Of a stretch of 64,000 bases of DNA, positions 37,256 through 49,754 are shown piece after piece. The notes beneath the pieces were generated by a model, which was given only the letters and a program-made list of their open reading frames with translations, did no database searches and was not told the DNA's origin. Origin of the DNA: Rhytidiadelphus loreus (taxonomy: Eukaryota > Streptophyta > Bryopsida > Hypnales > Hylocomiaceae); NCBI GenBank assembly GCA_947034895.1, contig OX344763.1:60407093-60471092 (forward strand), written 5' to 3'. Numbering within the stretch: the first letter of the stretch is position 1; every line of letters begins with the position of its first letter. The translations under genes were made by a program, and so were the position numbers.

Positions 37256-38220
37256 TAAGCCCATACTTTTTTTTCATAGTCAAAACACATGTTACTAAAA
37301 ATAAATAACGACAACTTAATCTTTTGATATTATTTTTTGTCGTCTTCCAACATTTTTATAGATTGAATCATTTTTAAGAAGATTTATTTATAGCCTTCAA
37401 AATTTGAAATAGAAATGTTATAGATTACATAGGAGAAGAAAACACAACAATATCATAATTTGAGGATTCAAAGATTATAGTATTTAGGGTGAACATTAAA
37501 ACTATAGAAATTTTTCAATTCAATTCTCGTTTTGCATGTGAAGTCTAAAATTAAATTGAAGTTTGTCACCTAAATCATGCAAGGTTGGAAAGCCCAATCA
37601 ATTTCTGCCTAATCAATTTATAGCTTCTAAAGATGTACTATACATTTTTGTGAAATGAATTTTTCTATTTAAGATGTAGGGCAAGGATTCTATTGCAACC
37701 CTTCAAAATGGGATTACTAGTCAAAGTATACTTCCAAAACATCATTCCAAAAATATAAACTTAAAAAAAAAGCAATCACGTAAGGGTTTATTGAACTTGA
37801 AAGTTCTTTAGAAAAAACCCCTAAACCATGTACATGTAGGGTTGAAATATGTATTCAAATTTTTGAACAAGTATGTCCATAGAACAAGATGAGGAGGGCT
37901 ACTCAAAAAAATTAGTTCCACAGAACCCCGAATGTTTAAAAAAAGTTTGTATTCCTAATCCTTGAAATGTAGAACTCCTGAATTCTCAACCCTAAACCCT
38001 AAACCCTAAACCCTAACCCATCAATCGTACATGGAACTTTACCCAGAAGGCCATAAAGTTCATAGGATTCTTTAGATAATTTTTTTGTACCCGACAAAAC
38101 AATTAATTAATATCGACATTAGTTTCTGGAAATAGCACCTTCTTTGGGTAGAAAAGCTTCTTTGTTGGCATCAACCTAATTATTCTAAAGTAACTCATTT
38201 TGGAAGATTCTAAGGCCGCC
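37256..38220. other. AT-rich spacer with telomere-like tract
   Basis: No gene was recognised. A perfect plant-type telomeric tract (CCCTAAA repeats, about four units) lies at 37988-38019. Confidence 0.5.
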
Positions 38221-39861
38221 AGCTTTTAGTGAATGCATCTGTCAACGGCTGAAAATAGTGTTCCCCTATTTCTATTCGGGGTTCATGAGGAACGTTTGAA
38301 AATCCCGCGCCTTGTTCCCAGGATAACCTTCGTTGAACTTTGCATGACGCGTCTAGCGGCGAAGGTGATCCTCCCCCATTCCCTCATGCTAAACTGTCCA
38401 TTGTCATTTCCGCCATCTACACTCAGAATCCTCCCGCGTGCGCAACTTTGCATTGTCATTTTCACCGTCGTCATTCAGAGTCCTCCCTCACACACAGCTT
38501 CGCATTGTCATTCTCGGCGTCTGCGCTGAGAATTCTAAATCTCTTTTTGTTGTATGCTTCACGTTTGTTGTGGCGATCGTCATTTTATTACGTCTCTACG
38601 GTAGTGAGGTTTCTCAAATTTTTGTACGCCGGGTTGCAGCAGACAAATTATTTGACAAGATTCCGGGTTCGGGTACGCAATACATGTCCCACAATCTCTC
38701 TTCAGTTTCCTCCAGCATTCATGATTCCGTTTTCTGTTGCATGATTTGTTGTTTTATCTCTCATGTGACCTCCGTCATAGTTCGATCCCCGACTCCCCGT
38801 ATCTGTATTGCGTAAGTTCTGAACTTTTGTTTTTCGATTAATTTTCGGTTAGCCTGTTGTTGGAATTTGGAGAATACACGGATTGTGTAGACCTATTGGA
38901 AAGTTTCTAGATAGTACCTGTACTGTTCTGTAGGTTTAGGTATATTTCAGTATTTTCATATCGAGTGCGGGACGCATAGACGTGATTCCGTCAATTTTGT
39001 GCATGACATTCCGTCGCTCATGGGGTGGTCTATGGGAGAGGAATTCCACAATGCCCACCGCATTTTCAGGATTATCATATAAAACCATAATATATGAGCT
39101 CTACGTAAAATATAGAATGGATTTACACTCGAATCGAGTTAAAGAGTGCAAAAAGGGTTGGACGAGGCGGTTTAACTCAACCCGAGTTAAATCATACTCA
39201 GAGAATTAATTACTGAAATAACCTTGATCATGAACTATCTAATGTACCTGTGGTCACTCGTTTAACTCGAATCGAGTTGAATATCCCTTGACTTGAAATT
39301 TTTTTAATACCGGAGGATATTTATATTAATAAAATCCTGGATCCCAGAATATTTAGGCATCTGATTATATATACCTGCAAAAAAAATTCGCAATGAAAGT
39401 TTTACTCGAGTCAAGTTAACAATGTGGTCAGTTGTTTAATTCGAATCGAGTGGACTATCCCTTGACTTGAGAACATTTTAATACCAGAGGATAAATAATT
39501 ATATAATTTTGGATCCCAAGATTTTTAGGCATCTGATTACATATACATGCAGAAGAATTTTCCATTGATATACTTTAACTCGAGTCGAGTGGACTATCCC
39601 TTGACTTGAGAACATTTTAATACCGGAGGATAAATAATTATATAATTTTGGATCCCAAGATTTTTAGGCATCTGATTACATATACATGCAGAAGAACTTT
39701 CCATTGATATACTTTAACTCGAGTCGAGTCAACTAGGAAGGATGTTTAGTGAAATTATTCTTGAAGATAGTGACATGAGCTCTAGATACTAGATTATTTA
39801 ACTCGCCTCGGGTTTAAAATGTCCATGTCTGATAATATGTTTTTTTGCACCCACAGATCCA
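38221..39861 (+). promoter_or_regulatory. Putative 5' region and intron of DUF7869 copy 2
   Basis: From 38395 to 38530 a block of about 57 bp recurs three times (CATTGTCATTTCCGCC, CATTGTCATTTTCACCG, CATTGTCATTCTCGGCG). From 39264 to 39730 there are three tandem units (one of 174 bp, two of 139 bp), each starting with an AACTCGAGTCGAGT-type palindrome and containing CTATCCCTTGACTTGA. The acceptor-like CACCCACAG at 39856, followed by ATG 39862, suggests the tandem array lies in a 5' intron of the DUF7869 gene. No separate protein-coding gene is supported here. Confidence 0.4.
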
Positions 39862-40142
39862 ATGGCTGCTCACCGCCAACCTCTTCAGGAATACTCTTCT
39901 GATGAAGGAGAGATTGAAAATGATACGATACAAGACTTCGTCATTCCAGATTGTGAAGGCATCCCTCGGAGGCTATGGAGCACGAAAATTGTCCTCCTCT
40001 ACAATGTTGATGGAGATGTGGTTGCTGAGGGAATCTGTCATAGCGTGAATTCCGAACATGTTGTGGGTAGCACTAGTTCCCTTGGAGACTCCCTTGTCGC
40101 CGTTCAGATATCCAAATCACTGCGGCCTACTTAAGTTCCTGA
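39862..40142 (+). pseudogene. DUF7869 gene copy 2, 5' part (interrupted by the giant hAT)
   Basis: The encoded peptide shares CEGIPRRLWSTK, LYNVDGDVV and CHSVNSE with the N-terminus of copy 1 (17620-17350). Homology continues through SKSLRPT and VPD up to 40142, where the hAT element begins. A TAA at 40132-40134 falls where copy 1 has Asp. GTTCCTGA at 40135-40142 is the left target duplication. The rest of the gene resumes at 58701/58709. Confidence 0.8.
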
Positions 40143-40355
40143 CAGGGTTACCAGGACGTCCAGATGTGAGGACGTCCGTCTGGACATCCAACGTCCGCGT
40201 CCGGACCCCCCCGGACGTCCAGTTTTTCTGTTTTTTACCTAGGGTAAATTAAAAGTTACCTTGCTCGGGGCTTCCGACGGCCTAATCGAACGGTCCGATC
40301 GGGTATGCTCTTCCGACGGTCTGATCGGATGGCCACATCCGATCCGATGGCCTGG
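40143..40355. repeat. Left terminal and subterminal motif array of the hAT element
   Basis: After the terminal repeat come GGACGTCC/GGACATCC units and then two exact TCCGACGG with GATCGG/GATCCGATGG variants. Subterminal arrays of this kind are known transposase-binding regions in hAT elements; binding here is inference. Confidence 0.7.
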
Positions 40356-40359
40356 TTTA

Positions 40360-41938
40360 ATCAAGCCCTTTTCCTAACAAAAGTATAATGTATGAGTGAA
40401 AAAAATTTAGAAATAAAAAATTTTAATTCTGAAAAATCTTTGTGTTGCCTGGTCTCCCAAGTTTTGAGTTACATGGGCATAACTTTTGTAGAAGGGTACC
40501 GATTGAGAAAAAAAATTATATTTTCACAAAGGTTTTCCATTTTTCTATCTTAAAAAAAAATTTAAGAAAATCAGGAGACAAATTCAGCCCATAGGTATCA
40601 ACCTGAAATCCATTTGTCAACGGAAGGGACACTTTGTCCTTTAGAGGTTCAAATGAGCTATGAAAAGAAATTGAACCCATTGTTGAACTTTGGTATACAA
40701 TAAGTTTTGTTTAAGGTCCCTATTGACGGTCATGGAAATTATTCTAACAAAAAGAAAAAGAAAAAGGTACAAGGTCTAAATACTAAATAGCGTCGAAATG
40801 CACGATGGTACTATTTTGTTAGGGTTTTATAGAAATGCCATTTTTTTAATTAACAAGGATTTAGGCCCAAAAATTAACCCATTCTTGTACTTTAGGGAGT
40901 ATTGAAAGAATCCCCATTTGAACTCATGAAAGTAATTTGACTTCGAAAAAAATTAAAATTCTTAAAAATTCTGTATCGTTCCCAACTATAGAATTCAACA
41001 CATTTTTATTCTAAGCATTTCTTTCTTAAGCCCTAAAGGACCGAGCCATTTTCTAGGTCCAAAATCACTGAAAACTGCCATTCCAGCTGCGATCATTCAC
41101 GATGTTGTGAAAATGTTTTCTTTGAAAATGTAACCGTAAGATCTTGAAGTGAACTTGTATGAGAGGGTGTGGTAAACTTTTTGTGAGTTTTCACCGTACG
41201 GATAGAGAGATATTTGCATTCAAAGTCTTTTTTTTTTAATTTTTTTTTTCACTATGCCCCAGAATTTCAGATGCCTTTGACCGCCTCATGCTCAATTTTT
41301 TTGCACTACACACCATAAAATTAAAAAATTTTCTTGTAGGTATTGAAGTTGGGCATATGCATACCAATTTTCAAAGAAATCCAACACACCTAACACCTCC
41401 AAAAAAATTTTGCAATGCCATTATGCCACAATGTCCCAAATATTGACAATGCACTAAGTCATCTTCGAATCAGTTTTCCCACCACATACTTTGAGATTTT
41501 GAAAATCCGAACGATGGATACAAAGGCATACTTATATTTGACAAGCGAGAAATTTTTGTTTGGGAAAATTTCAAAATCTGAGATTCCTATGACCTTCTGA
41601 AGTTTGAAGCTGCTTGGACGATGGGGTTTATAAAGCTTAAAATGAAAACAATCTCTACACACCCTTGCTAATTGCCACCTCAGCATTCAACAACAACAAG
41701 TAGTGCCCTTTTCATTCAAGTCATATGTATCTTTCATAGTTTCATGTGACAAAAAATCATAAGCATTACTTACTCAAATACACCGAACTTTCAAAATGTA
41801 TAATTATCATATTCCACATATATGGTCATACATCAACATTGCATAATTAGGCACTATATAGTGTGCACGCGTACATCCTCATTCTATATTTACTACATAC
41901 CTCTATAGTTCTATGCTACTATAAAGTACGTTGAACTA
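40360..41938. other. AT-rich interior of the hAT element, no gene recognised
   Basis: Only chance frames are present between the left subterminal array and the 3' end of the kinase gene. Confidence 0.5.
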
Positions 41939-43435
41939 CTAATATGAATGGCGGAAGTGCTCATCCGGCACAAGCCAATTGCACCGACCGGAAAAGAAAT
42001 TGATGATGTGAGACAAATCGCCACGGTAATTTGAACCTTTACTGCAAGGCCACTCCATGTATGAGTGAAACATAAGGGCCAAAACGTGGTGACTCAACTT
42101 CGTCAGTTCAGTTGATTCCCGATGCAACTTGTAGTATTCTTCAGACATGCAATCCTTGTTGATGCGTTGAGCGAGTTTACAAACCGCATATTCTTCTGAT
42201 GCACGTGATAGATTTGGAATGATTGACCCATCTGCATCTCTTTTGTGCACATATGCAATCTTCGGGTCCACCCACCACCTCTTTCTCAAAGCCTCCTCCA
42301 TGTCACTCGCATATGTAAACGTGTACAAAGACTTCATTGGTTCAGAAGCTACGGTAGTCATGCCCCAATCGCAGACTCCAATGTACACGCGTGACTCGTC
42401 TTCAGGAAAGTGAAACATTATGTTGTCTGGAGAGATGTCATTGTGAAGATGTCCAGAAACGTGCACCGCATTCATGATGTGCAATAATGCCCATGCGAGT
42501 TGCGTGCGCTTCTTCCTAAATCGTCCGAGACGGTAAGCTTCAATGAACTCTACCTCTGTTGGCCTCGAATAGTGCAACCGAATGGCAATGTTGTCTGAAT
42601 AATCATTATCCAAGTGCATCATGTGCCGTAGTGTTCCGCCATTCCACCAATACGAATACCCTTCATTTGTTGTTCCATGAACTGCAGCAAACCGTATAAC
42701 TCCAGGATGTGGAATCTGCACTGCCATTGACTCGTTCTGGTGTTCCAATCTCGCAAGATGAGGCTGTGTGCGGTGTTGATTGGATAGCTTTGCTGCAAAC
42801 TCCCAAAATGTAGCTATCCCTGGACACCCTTCAATTCGAACCCTACGAATTGTTGCATATCCACCCTTCATGGTTTTTTGGTCTTGAGCGATTACTCGTG
42901 TTGTGTCGGGAAGCGCTATGAGGTGTTATCTGCCCCGATCCAGTTCAGCCACTCCATCAGTGCTATTCCACCAACCCAAAGATCCTCGTCTGTTACGGCT
43001 CTTTGCAAACGGCTTGCATCGTGCAACAAACAAGTCAGCTTTCAGAATGACTTCACGAAAATCCTCATCATTTTCCCGATATTGAGAGCCATACCTTGCT
43101 AGCACCATTGATGCATTCCACAATGCATCGTGGACCCTATTCTCCAAGAATTTTGGAAAGCCTTTCTTCTCCGTCTCGTGGTGCCATTCTGGAATGCTAA
43201 GCGCATTCATCATCAGTTGCCACATGTCCGCCTTGAATTTTTGCGAGCACTCCTCGTTGTACCTAATGTATTTGTTGTGTAGTGACATCGTGGTTTCCGA
43301 CTCATAGAAATTGACGATCAACTTGATCAAAAATCTCTTGCATGCATCAGAGGGAATGTCCCTACTTGCCTCATTGTGTGAACCTCCTTCATGCTCCATT
43401 TGTTTCCTCTTTGCAGCCTTCTTTGTTCGTGGCAT
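41939..43435 (-). pseudogene. Divergent protein kinase carried by the hAT element, one in-frame stop
   Basis: The frame starts at ATG 43435 (MPRTKKAAKRK, a basic NLS-like start) and has 499 codons, interrupted by TAA at 42928-42926. The first ~165 residues are a helical domain of unknown function. After the stop come a glycine-rich loop (GGYATIRRV), a candidate ATP lysine in EFAAK, the PHPGVIRF region after the C-helix, the catalytic loop HLHNDISPDNIM (HND in place of HRD, with catalytic Asp and Asn kept), and CDWGM in place of DFG. All catalytic residues are thus present in an unusual form. Because the stop falls just before the N-lobe, either the gene is dead or a downstream ATG at 42871 gives a kinase lacking the N-terminal domain. 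Phosphorylating the transposase or host factors would be speculation. The gene has its own upstream motif array at 43622-43850. Confidence 0.7.
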
Positions 43436-43621
43436 CGTGATGAACTTCTTGTACGAATGAATATTCGCAAAATGAAATGATAATTTCAAGTTCAAGTGAA
43501 ACTCGAACCAAAACTGGAAAAAATGGCAATAAGGGGCCCCCAAAATCGCACTCTTGCTTTTTTAAGAAGAGGAACCAATGGGGGCATGAACCACCAAGCT
43601 CTCCGCTTCACTCTTGCAATA

Positions 43622-43850
43622 TGCAAGGGAGAAAACAAAAGTGAGGATCGGACGGGCCTGTCCGACTCTCTTATACCTTTCCGATGCCCTTTTCCGACGC
43701 ACGGTCCGCGTCGGAAATCCGACGCCCACGACGCGGCCGACAGATCGGACGGCCGATCGATCCGACGGCCCCCGCGAGGTGGACGGGCTGCCGTGCGACA
43801 GATCGGACGGCGCGGCAGTTCGACAGATCGGATAGCTCCGATAAATGGTA
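43622..43850. promoter_or_regulatory. TCCGACGG-type array upstream of the kinase gene
   Basis: The array holds several ATCGGACGG(G/C) and CGACAGATCGG units, one exact TCCGACGG, and TCCGACGC variants, in GC-rich DNA 190-415 bp 5' of ATG 43435. It is the same motif set as at the element ends. Confidence 0.6.
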
Positions 43851-43859
43851 TTTTCACCC

Positions 43860-45930
43860 CTTAATCCTTAAGGGTGAGCATGCCAAATTTGGTCGTTTTA
43901 AACTGAATTTTGGAAATTAAAACACTTTCCTAACCTCATTTGACTGTGAGGTGTAAATGAGATGTGAGGGCACGGGAATTTCGCTTCCAATGAGCCATTG
44001 GCCATAAAATTTGGAGCAATAATGAGTTATCTATGGCAATTTGAAGTTGGGATTTCTAAAGTTTCAAAATACACTGTGGGACATGTTTCTCTATCAAATT
44101 TATTTGTATATAACGAAAGGGAGCATGAAAACTTCACCATAATGTTCATTATAATTTTTCCTATTTTCTATAAAAATTTCATCATAAAGTGAGCTCTTTT
44201 GTAATTACTACGATTTTTCAAAGATAGAAACTCTAGAAAATCTTATAAATTTCATTTTTTTCCCAAAAAATATTAAAAATTCAGATCTGATAGAAGACAT
44301 GAATGGTTATTTGTGAAAAATAATAACGTAAATTAAATGATAAAATTTTGATATGAAAATTTGATTCCAAAAGAATTCAAGAGTTTGCTTGGGGCTCCTT
44401 AGGCCCTAAAGGGTTAATCCTTTACTTCCTAAGAAGCCCATTTTCGGCCTCACATTTTTGCAACAATTTCGAAGAGTTTATATGGAGATTTTTATTTATT
44501 TTAATAAAAATATTTCTTTTAAACCAATGCATTCAATATTCTTTTTCTTTTTGTTTGAAACAAATGGACAATTTGCATGCAATATTCTTCACTCAAGCTA
44601 ATGATATAATGAAATTTTTCATTTAGATTATACTTTCCACGATACGGACATTCAAAGTTTGTAACTTAAAATCATGAATTAGCATACCAAGTGGAAGAAA
44701 AGAATTTCTTTCAAGATAATCCTATGATAGCCCACAAAACAAGAAAATCCATAACTTTCGCATCATGAATCCAATTGGAATGAATCAAAGCATCCCATTT
44801 AGAAAAATCCAATATAATATACAAGAAAAAAAAATCATTTTTGATTCAAATTTCTAGTGGATTTTTTGGGTTGCTCGGTCTCACCCATTTTGAAGTTAAT
44901 AGGATATGGTGCAAAAAAATTTGCGCACGGACACCAACAAAAACATAATATATATATTCCCTAAAAACTCATCAATTTATCTATCTTATGAAAAAATTCC
45001 TGAAAATTTCAACAAAAAATGAGACCACCCAAAATTCATTTTGGCCCCCTTTACTTGACAAAATCACAAAATTCGTTAAAGGAGGAGGTCCACAAAACAA
45101 AATTACACCATGTAAGGGACGCAACTAAATTTCAAAGAATTGAAACAACTTCAAGTATTTTTCAAGGAAATTTCATTGATATATTGAGAAAATTGACTTG
45201 TAAATCAAGTCCTTTCCAATTATGTACATGAAGCTTCATGGAATTAGTTATGAAATTTTGAATGCAATTTTGGAAATAGAAAAAATAGGAATGCACTTAC
45301 ATTAGTTAAATTTAAGCACTCTTTCTTTATGTTTTTCATAGGAAGAAGAGGAAGATTACCAAATATTGAAACCGTGACTCCAAACATTTTTGTCCATCAC
45401 AATTCACAAGGCTCAAGGTGTGTTGGACATAGGTGTACTAGTAAGTGACAATTTACTTTATGTAGGAGGGTCTACAAAATATAACATGCTACTTTATGCT
45501 TTTTTTTAAATAAAAATTAGGTAACAATAAGTTTGAAGCACTTCAATATTTTCCATGGACATCGAGGATAAACAATTAAACATGCCATCTACGATGGTGC
45601 ATTGATATTTTCACATTCGAATGACAAAATGGTAAAAGCTGGGCCATTGCTATACTTAGCTTCCAAAACACCATGGCTTGATCCATTGCATAGCAATGGC
45701 ATTCAATAATACCATGAACATGAGAAATCTATCATTCTAATAATATATTTCAATACATCGCAATTGTAGCGGTTTTGCATTGTACGTGACGACTGACGAC
45801 CACTCATTGACACCATTACACTATGCTTGCTACATTCTATATTGCATCATTGTATGGAAAACAACTAAATCTAAATTTAGAGCCCATATTGTAAGACAAA
45901 CAATACAATAGTGTATTAGTGTTTGATTCG
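43860..45930. other. AT-rich interior, no gene recognised
   Basis: This is a very AT-rich stretch between the kinase promoter region and the 3' end of the minus-strand gene at 45934. Only chance frames were seen. Confidence 0.45.
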
Positions 45931-45933
45931 GCT

Positions 45934-46938
45934 TCATTCGGAATCTGAATCCGTGTCATCTCTCTGACTTGGGCCTGTAGGACCACCACCATAAACACCG
46001 AGGTATGGTCCTCCGCCATAGTAGTCGGGAACATATCCGCTTTGCCCACCTCCTTGTCCATAATTTGCGGAGGAAGGACCTCCAAAAGTTGGAGGAGGAA
46101 TTGAATCACCGTGGAGTGATCCTCTTTGAATTGAACCGCCATAATAAGAGCCTCCAACGTTTTGAGAGCCATGTTGGGTGTCATGGCCATAGTGTGAACC
46201 ATAGGACCCATGTGGTGGGTCATATGCACCACGGTCATGTTGGTAGAATCCATCATACCCATCTTGTCGACCACGGTCCTCTACGCTTCTACGCATCGCT
46301 TCTTGCATTTGTTGTTCGTATTCAATGTCTTCTCGATCTTTTTTACGCTCGTGCTCCTCTCCCAATGTCACTGGTGCTGGAGCTTCACCCTCATCACCGT
46401 CACTCGACCATTCATCTTCTCCATGTGGCACCACAACTGCAAGAAATCCAAACTGCCCTCGATTGGACCACTCTGGCTGGCAATCACTTGCAGCAGTCCA
46501 GCTAGTATAAATCATTGCATCATTCCGATTCAGACTATCCACATGTTTCCCATAAATGGTACGCCAATCCACATCTTTGTGGAGTACAATCTCTGCCCAA
46601 ACCATAGCCATGTTAGAATAGTTCATTATATTAGGTTTGGAGTCACGTAAACCCGTTGAATGCGTTACTTCTTCGTAACGGTGAAGAAAGTGTCGGCTCA
46701 TACATGTGGACATTTGTCCTTCCCATCGACGAACTTGGCCTTCAGCACGTTCTCGTGACCACATTTTGGAGAGGTGAGTCATCTTGACGTACTTCTTGCA
46801 TGTGGTGCAGTCCCAAACTTTCTTTGGCTCTTCTTCCCATCCATCTTCAGCTACGCAATTAGGGTTTTCCCAGTCAACCCAATTCATATCTTGAGATTTC
46901 CCTTTCTTACTCTTACTTGATGGTTTAGGGCGAGACAT
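45934..46938 (-). CDS. hAT-cargo protein: shared CK-VKM-H domain plus G/Y/H-rich tail
   Basis: The start is ATG 46938 (MSRPKPSSKSKKGKS, NLS-like), giving 334 residues with no internal stop, the only fully open cargo gene. Residues about 30-130 share a pattern with the N-terminus of the 50378 protein: CKKYVKMTHLSKMW here and CKQFVKMYHIDKLW there, then HFLHRYEEV / HFVHRSDEV, then NYSNMAMVWAEIVLHKDVDW / NYSTASMVYAELIFGRKVDW. This is a paralogous domain I do not recognise. The C-terminal third is low complexity (SYGSHYGHD, GGSYYGGS, YYGGGPYLG), a prion-like composition often linked to condensates. Its motif array lies 5' at 47200-47530. Function is unknown; it may be an accessory to transposition. 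Confidence 0.65.
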   Translation of the reverse strand: MSRPKPSSKSKKGKSQDMNWVDWENPNCVAEDGWEEEPKKVWDCTTCKKYVKMTHLSKMWSRERAEGQVRRWEGQMSTCMSRHFLHRYEEVTHSTGLRDSKPNIMNYSNMAMVWAEIVLHKDVDWRTIYGKHVDSLNRNDAMIYTSWTAASDCQPEWSNRGQFGFLAVVVPHGEDEWSSDGDEGEAPAPVTLGEEHERKKDREDIEYEQQMQEAMRRSVEDRGRQDGYDGFYQHDRGAYDPPHGSYGSHYGHDTQHGSQNVGGSYYGGSIQRGSLHGDSIPPPTFGGPSSANYGQGGGQSGYVPDYYGGGPYLGVYGGGPTGPSQRDDTDSDSE

Positions 46939-47199
46939 GATAACCTTGATTACAATGAAGATAATTGATGTCCGAATTTTTCCAAAAAATTGCACCAAGT
47001 GCACCAAGTGCTTCTCACTTCAAAATTCAAATGCAATGGAGTGAAATGGTTTTCTAATTCACAGTTCCTCGCATCCAAGAAATTATTCAAACCACATCAC
47101 TTAAAACCATCAAGTATCCAAGCACAATCGTTCACACACCAAACCGAAAGGGGCGCGCAGAGCCACAGATTCACATCGGGCACTGGAAAACCCACTTCG

Positions 47200-47530
47200 G
47201 GAGGGAAACGGCTGTGGAAAAATGAGGCGTCGGAAACGCTATTTATGGCTTCCGACGGCGCTTTAGGGTCCGTCTGAATCGGACGACCTGTTTTCCGACG
47301 CCCCCATTGTGCGGCCCGAAATTGTCGCACGATGGATCGCACGGTCACCGAGAAAGTGTGGACGCACCAATATGCGGACGAACAGCTCGGACGGGGCGTC
47401 GAAAGCTCGGACGGGGTGTCGGAAGCTCACACGGGGCGTCGGCAAATCGGACGGGGTGTCGGTTTCGGCTTTCGGGACCGTCGGAAGGTCGAACGGGGCG
47501 TCGGAAGGGCGGAGGGGCCGTCCGGCGAGG
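47200..47530. promoter_or_regulatory. TCCGACGG-type array upstream of the 46938 gene
   Basis: The array contains TTCCGACGGCG, GACCGTCGG, repeated GCTCGGACGGGG(C/T)GTCGGAA units and TTTTCCGACGCCC. It is GC-rich, about 260-590 bp 5' of ATG 46938. The unit CTCGGACGGGGCGTCG recurs four or five times in tandem. Confidence 0.6.
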
Positions 47531-47904
47531 AGAATTTTGGAAAACAAGGGAAGTTTTGCCCCTTTCGAAATTGCAGGCTTTGCCCTGCAGCAGGGGCAAT
47601 GAAGGGGGCAATTCAGCATACCCTTTTGGGGCCCCCCTGTGAGCACGTAAAAAATTTTGGAACTGAACCGTACGATCTAAAATGTTACTTGTAACACACT
47701 AAACCCTTGTATAACATGTAGAAGGAAAATAAGAAGAAGAAAGAAGTACGGAATTTTTGAATTCCCAAATTCATGAGGGTTTTGCTATGCCCTGGAAAAA
47801 TTAGGATCCCATTGCTTCGAAATGCGTAATTTTTTGGATAAATCATGTACATCCTCTAATTCTCTTTCTTGAAATAATTGTAGAAATTATTGAACTACGG
47901 TTAT

Positions 47905-48474
47905 CTCGGGGGGTCATTTAGAGTGTCCATTAGAAACCAAGTGCGAACAAAACTTTGGACCCCCTATATATTTTTTGAATTTTAAATAAAACAAAATTAA
48001 AAAAATATGAATAGATTTTCCTACTTTAAAAGTTTATATTTTGAATTATTGATATTTGTATTTGTTAATAATAATTAGTTACAAATTTTTGAAGTAAAAT
48101 GATACACTGTAGAATTGAAAAATAGCTTTCACACCCCTCTATTATATAAGAAAAAATTGTCTAAAAAATGAACAAAAAATTCCTAAAAATAACTCATTAT
48201 TGAAAGCTCATTTTGAATTGAATATTGACTCAATGGTCATCTAAATGTGTCCTCTATAATTATTTCAATTGAAAAACATGCCATTTTAGTTCATTTTCAA
48301 GTTTCAACCTCTTCTAGAAATCATTTCATATTTTATTTGAGCTGGAAGTTTTGGCAATAAAAAGCTATAGTCATTATTAAACAATGTTCAAAATTTTAGG
48401 TTGAAATTATAGTTTATTAGAAACCACTTGTTCACACGTGATTTGTTATAGTAGAACTAAGTGCACCCCCCAAG
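47905..48474. mobile_element. MITE copy 1 (570 bp), nested in the giant hAT
   Basis: The left end is CTCGGGGGGTCATTTAG and the right end CTAAGTGCACCCCCCAAG, forming inverted repeats. The flanks ACGGTTAT (47897-47904) and ACAGTTAT (48475-48482) are an 8-bp target duplication with one mismatch. The whole interior is closely similar to 62602-63165. There is no coding capacity. An 8-bp duplication fits the hAT superfamily. Confidence 0.85.
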
Positions 48475-49740
48475 ACAGTTATGGCCTTATGGGGCACTTA
48501 CAACTGCATTTTCTGAGTAAAGAAAGAGAGATTCCATAATTGTTGACCATGTAAAAGTAGAAAAACTACCTAGAATAATTTATTTGAAGAAATAATTATT
48601 TTTTGCTCAAATGTGCCCACTCTCTTTCAGTTCCACAAAAACCTGTAGAACTTTTTTTCTAATTAATAGTTATCAATCTCACTAGCAATTGCATGCAGAA
48701 ATGAACTCTAAAGATTTATAGATTTATTTTGGCAACACTCAAGAACATGCTCTAATAGGCTAGAACTTTGAATAAAGAGATTATCCATAATTCTATAATA
48801 TAATATATTTTTGTGCAATACTGCAAGGTATGAAAGCTTAACATTTTGTCATACATATAATTAATGAAACCTAAATTAATAGATTAATGAATTCAAGTTT
48901 AGAAAAATTGGTGAAGGCCTTAAAGTTGGCCCCTCTCTCCCCCTTCTCAATGAAATGAAAAAATATATCAATATAGGGTATATGGTTCAAATTTTCCATA
49001 TTACAATGTCATGAATTCATGAATGAGTAGTACATTTTACAAGTAAATAAAAAACTTTCAAATGATCATATGTGACGTTCTCCTTCTATTAATTCTTGTA
49101 CATGAGTGATCATCATATTCAATTGTCAATTTTGTGGGACAACCTTTCACTTCTGCAATTTCCACGGTGCCATGTAATAATTCATACCCGGAAACATAGA
49201 AATGAATAACTAATTAGTCGACAAGGTTCACATGTATAGTACATTTAAATTATCACATGTAGACTACAAGTTCAATGGATCAATTACACAATGGTTTCTA
49301 CATTCAAATTACATTTCAACCAACATTTCCACATTGACTTTTTAAATCATATCTTAAAATCATAGAAGAAGTCATGTACTTTGTGGATCCAAAAAAATAA
49401 ATGTCTTCAAATTGCAATGTAATTATGTATCCATGTAACCATGTAGAGGGCGAGCCAAAATTGCTACTAGTGGATATTGGGATGGTGGGAATACTCGGTG
49501 AAATCGTAAAAGTGATGCCGCATGCTGCACCAATTTTTTGTTGAGCACGTGAATATTTTATATGGAAATTTAATAATTTGTAGGGTTTAGGGTTTAGGGT
49601 CTAGGGTCTAGGGTTTAGCATTAAAAACAGTCTCACAATGTAGGGAAGAAAATGAACAATAAGCTTTCACACATTGGATGCTTTCTACATTTCATTGATT
49701 ATTTTTTACAGTGATTTAACTATTTCAAGGATCCGTTGTT
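48475..49740. other. AT-rich interior with telomere-like tract
   Basis: No gene was recognised. A TAGGGTTTAGGG-type tract with GTCTAGG variants lies at 49581-49620. Confidence 0.45.
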
Positions 49741-49754
49741 TGAATAGTGCGTAT

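Noticed and set aside
38233..38815. Overlapping ORFs of about 100-130 residues with similar leucine/serine-rich segments
   Set aside because: All three frames are open over a triple repeat and none shows a domain; more likely the 5' region of DUF7869 copy 2.
43492..43864. Overlapping frames of 70-120 residues over GC-rich DNA near 43.7, 47.4 and 50.0 kb
   Set aside because: They are open on both strands because TCCGACGG-type arrays lack stop codons; they are the motif arrays themselves.
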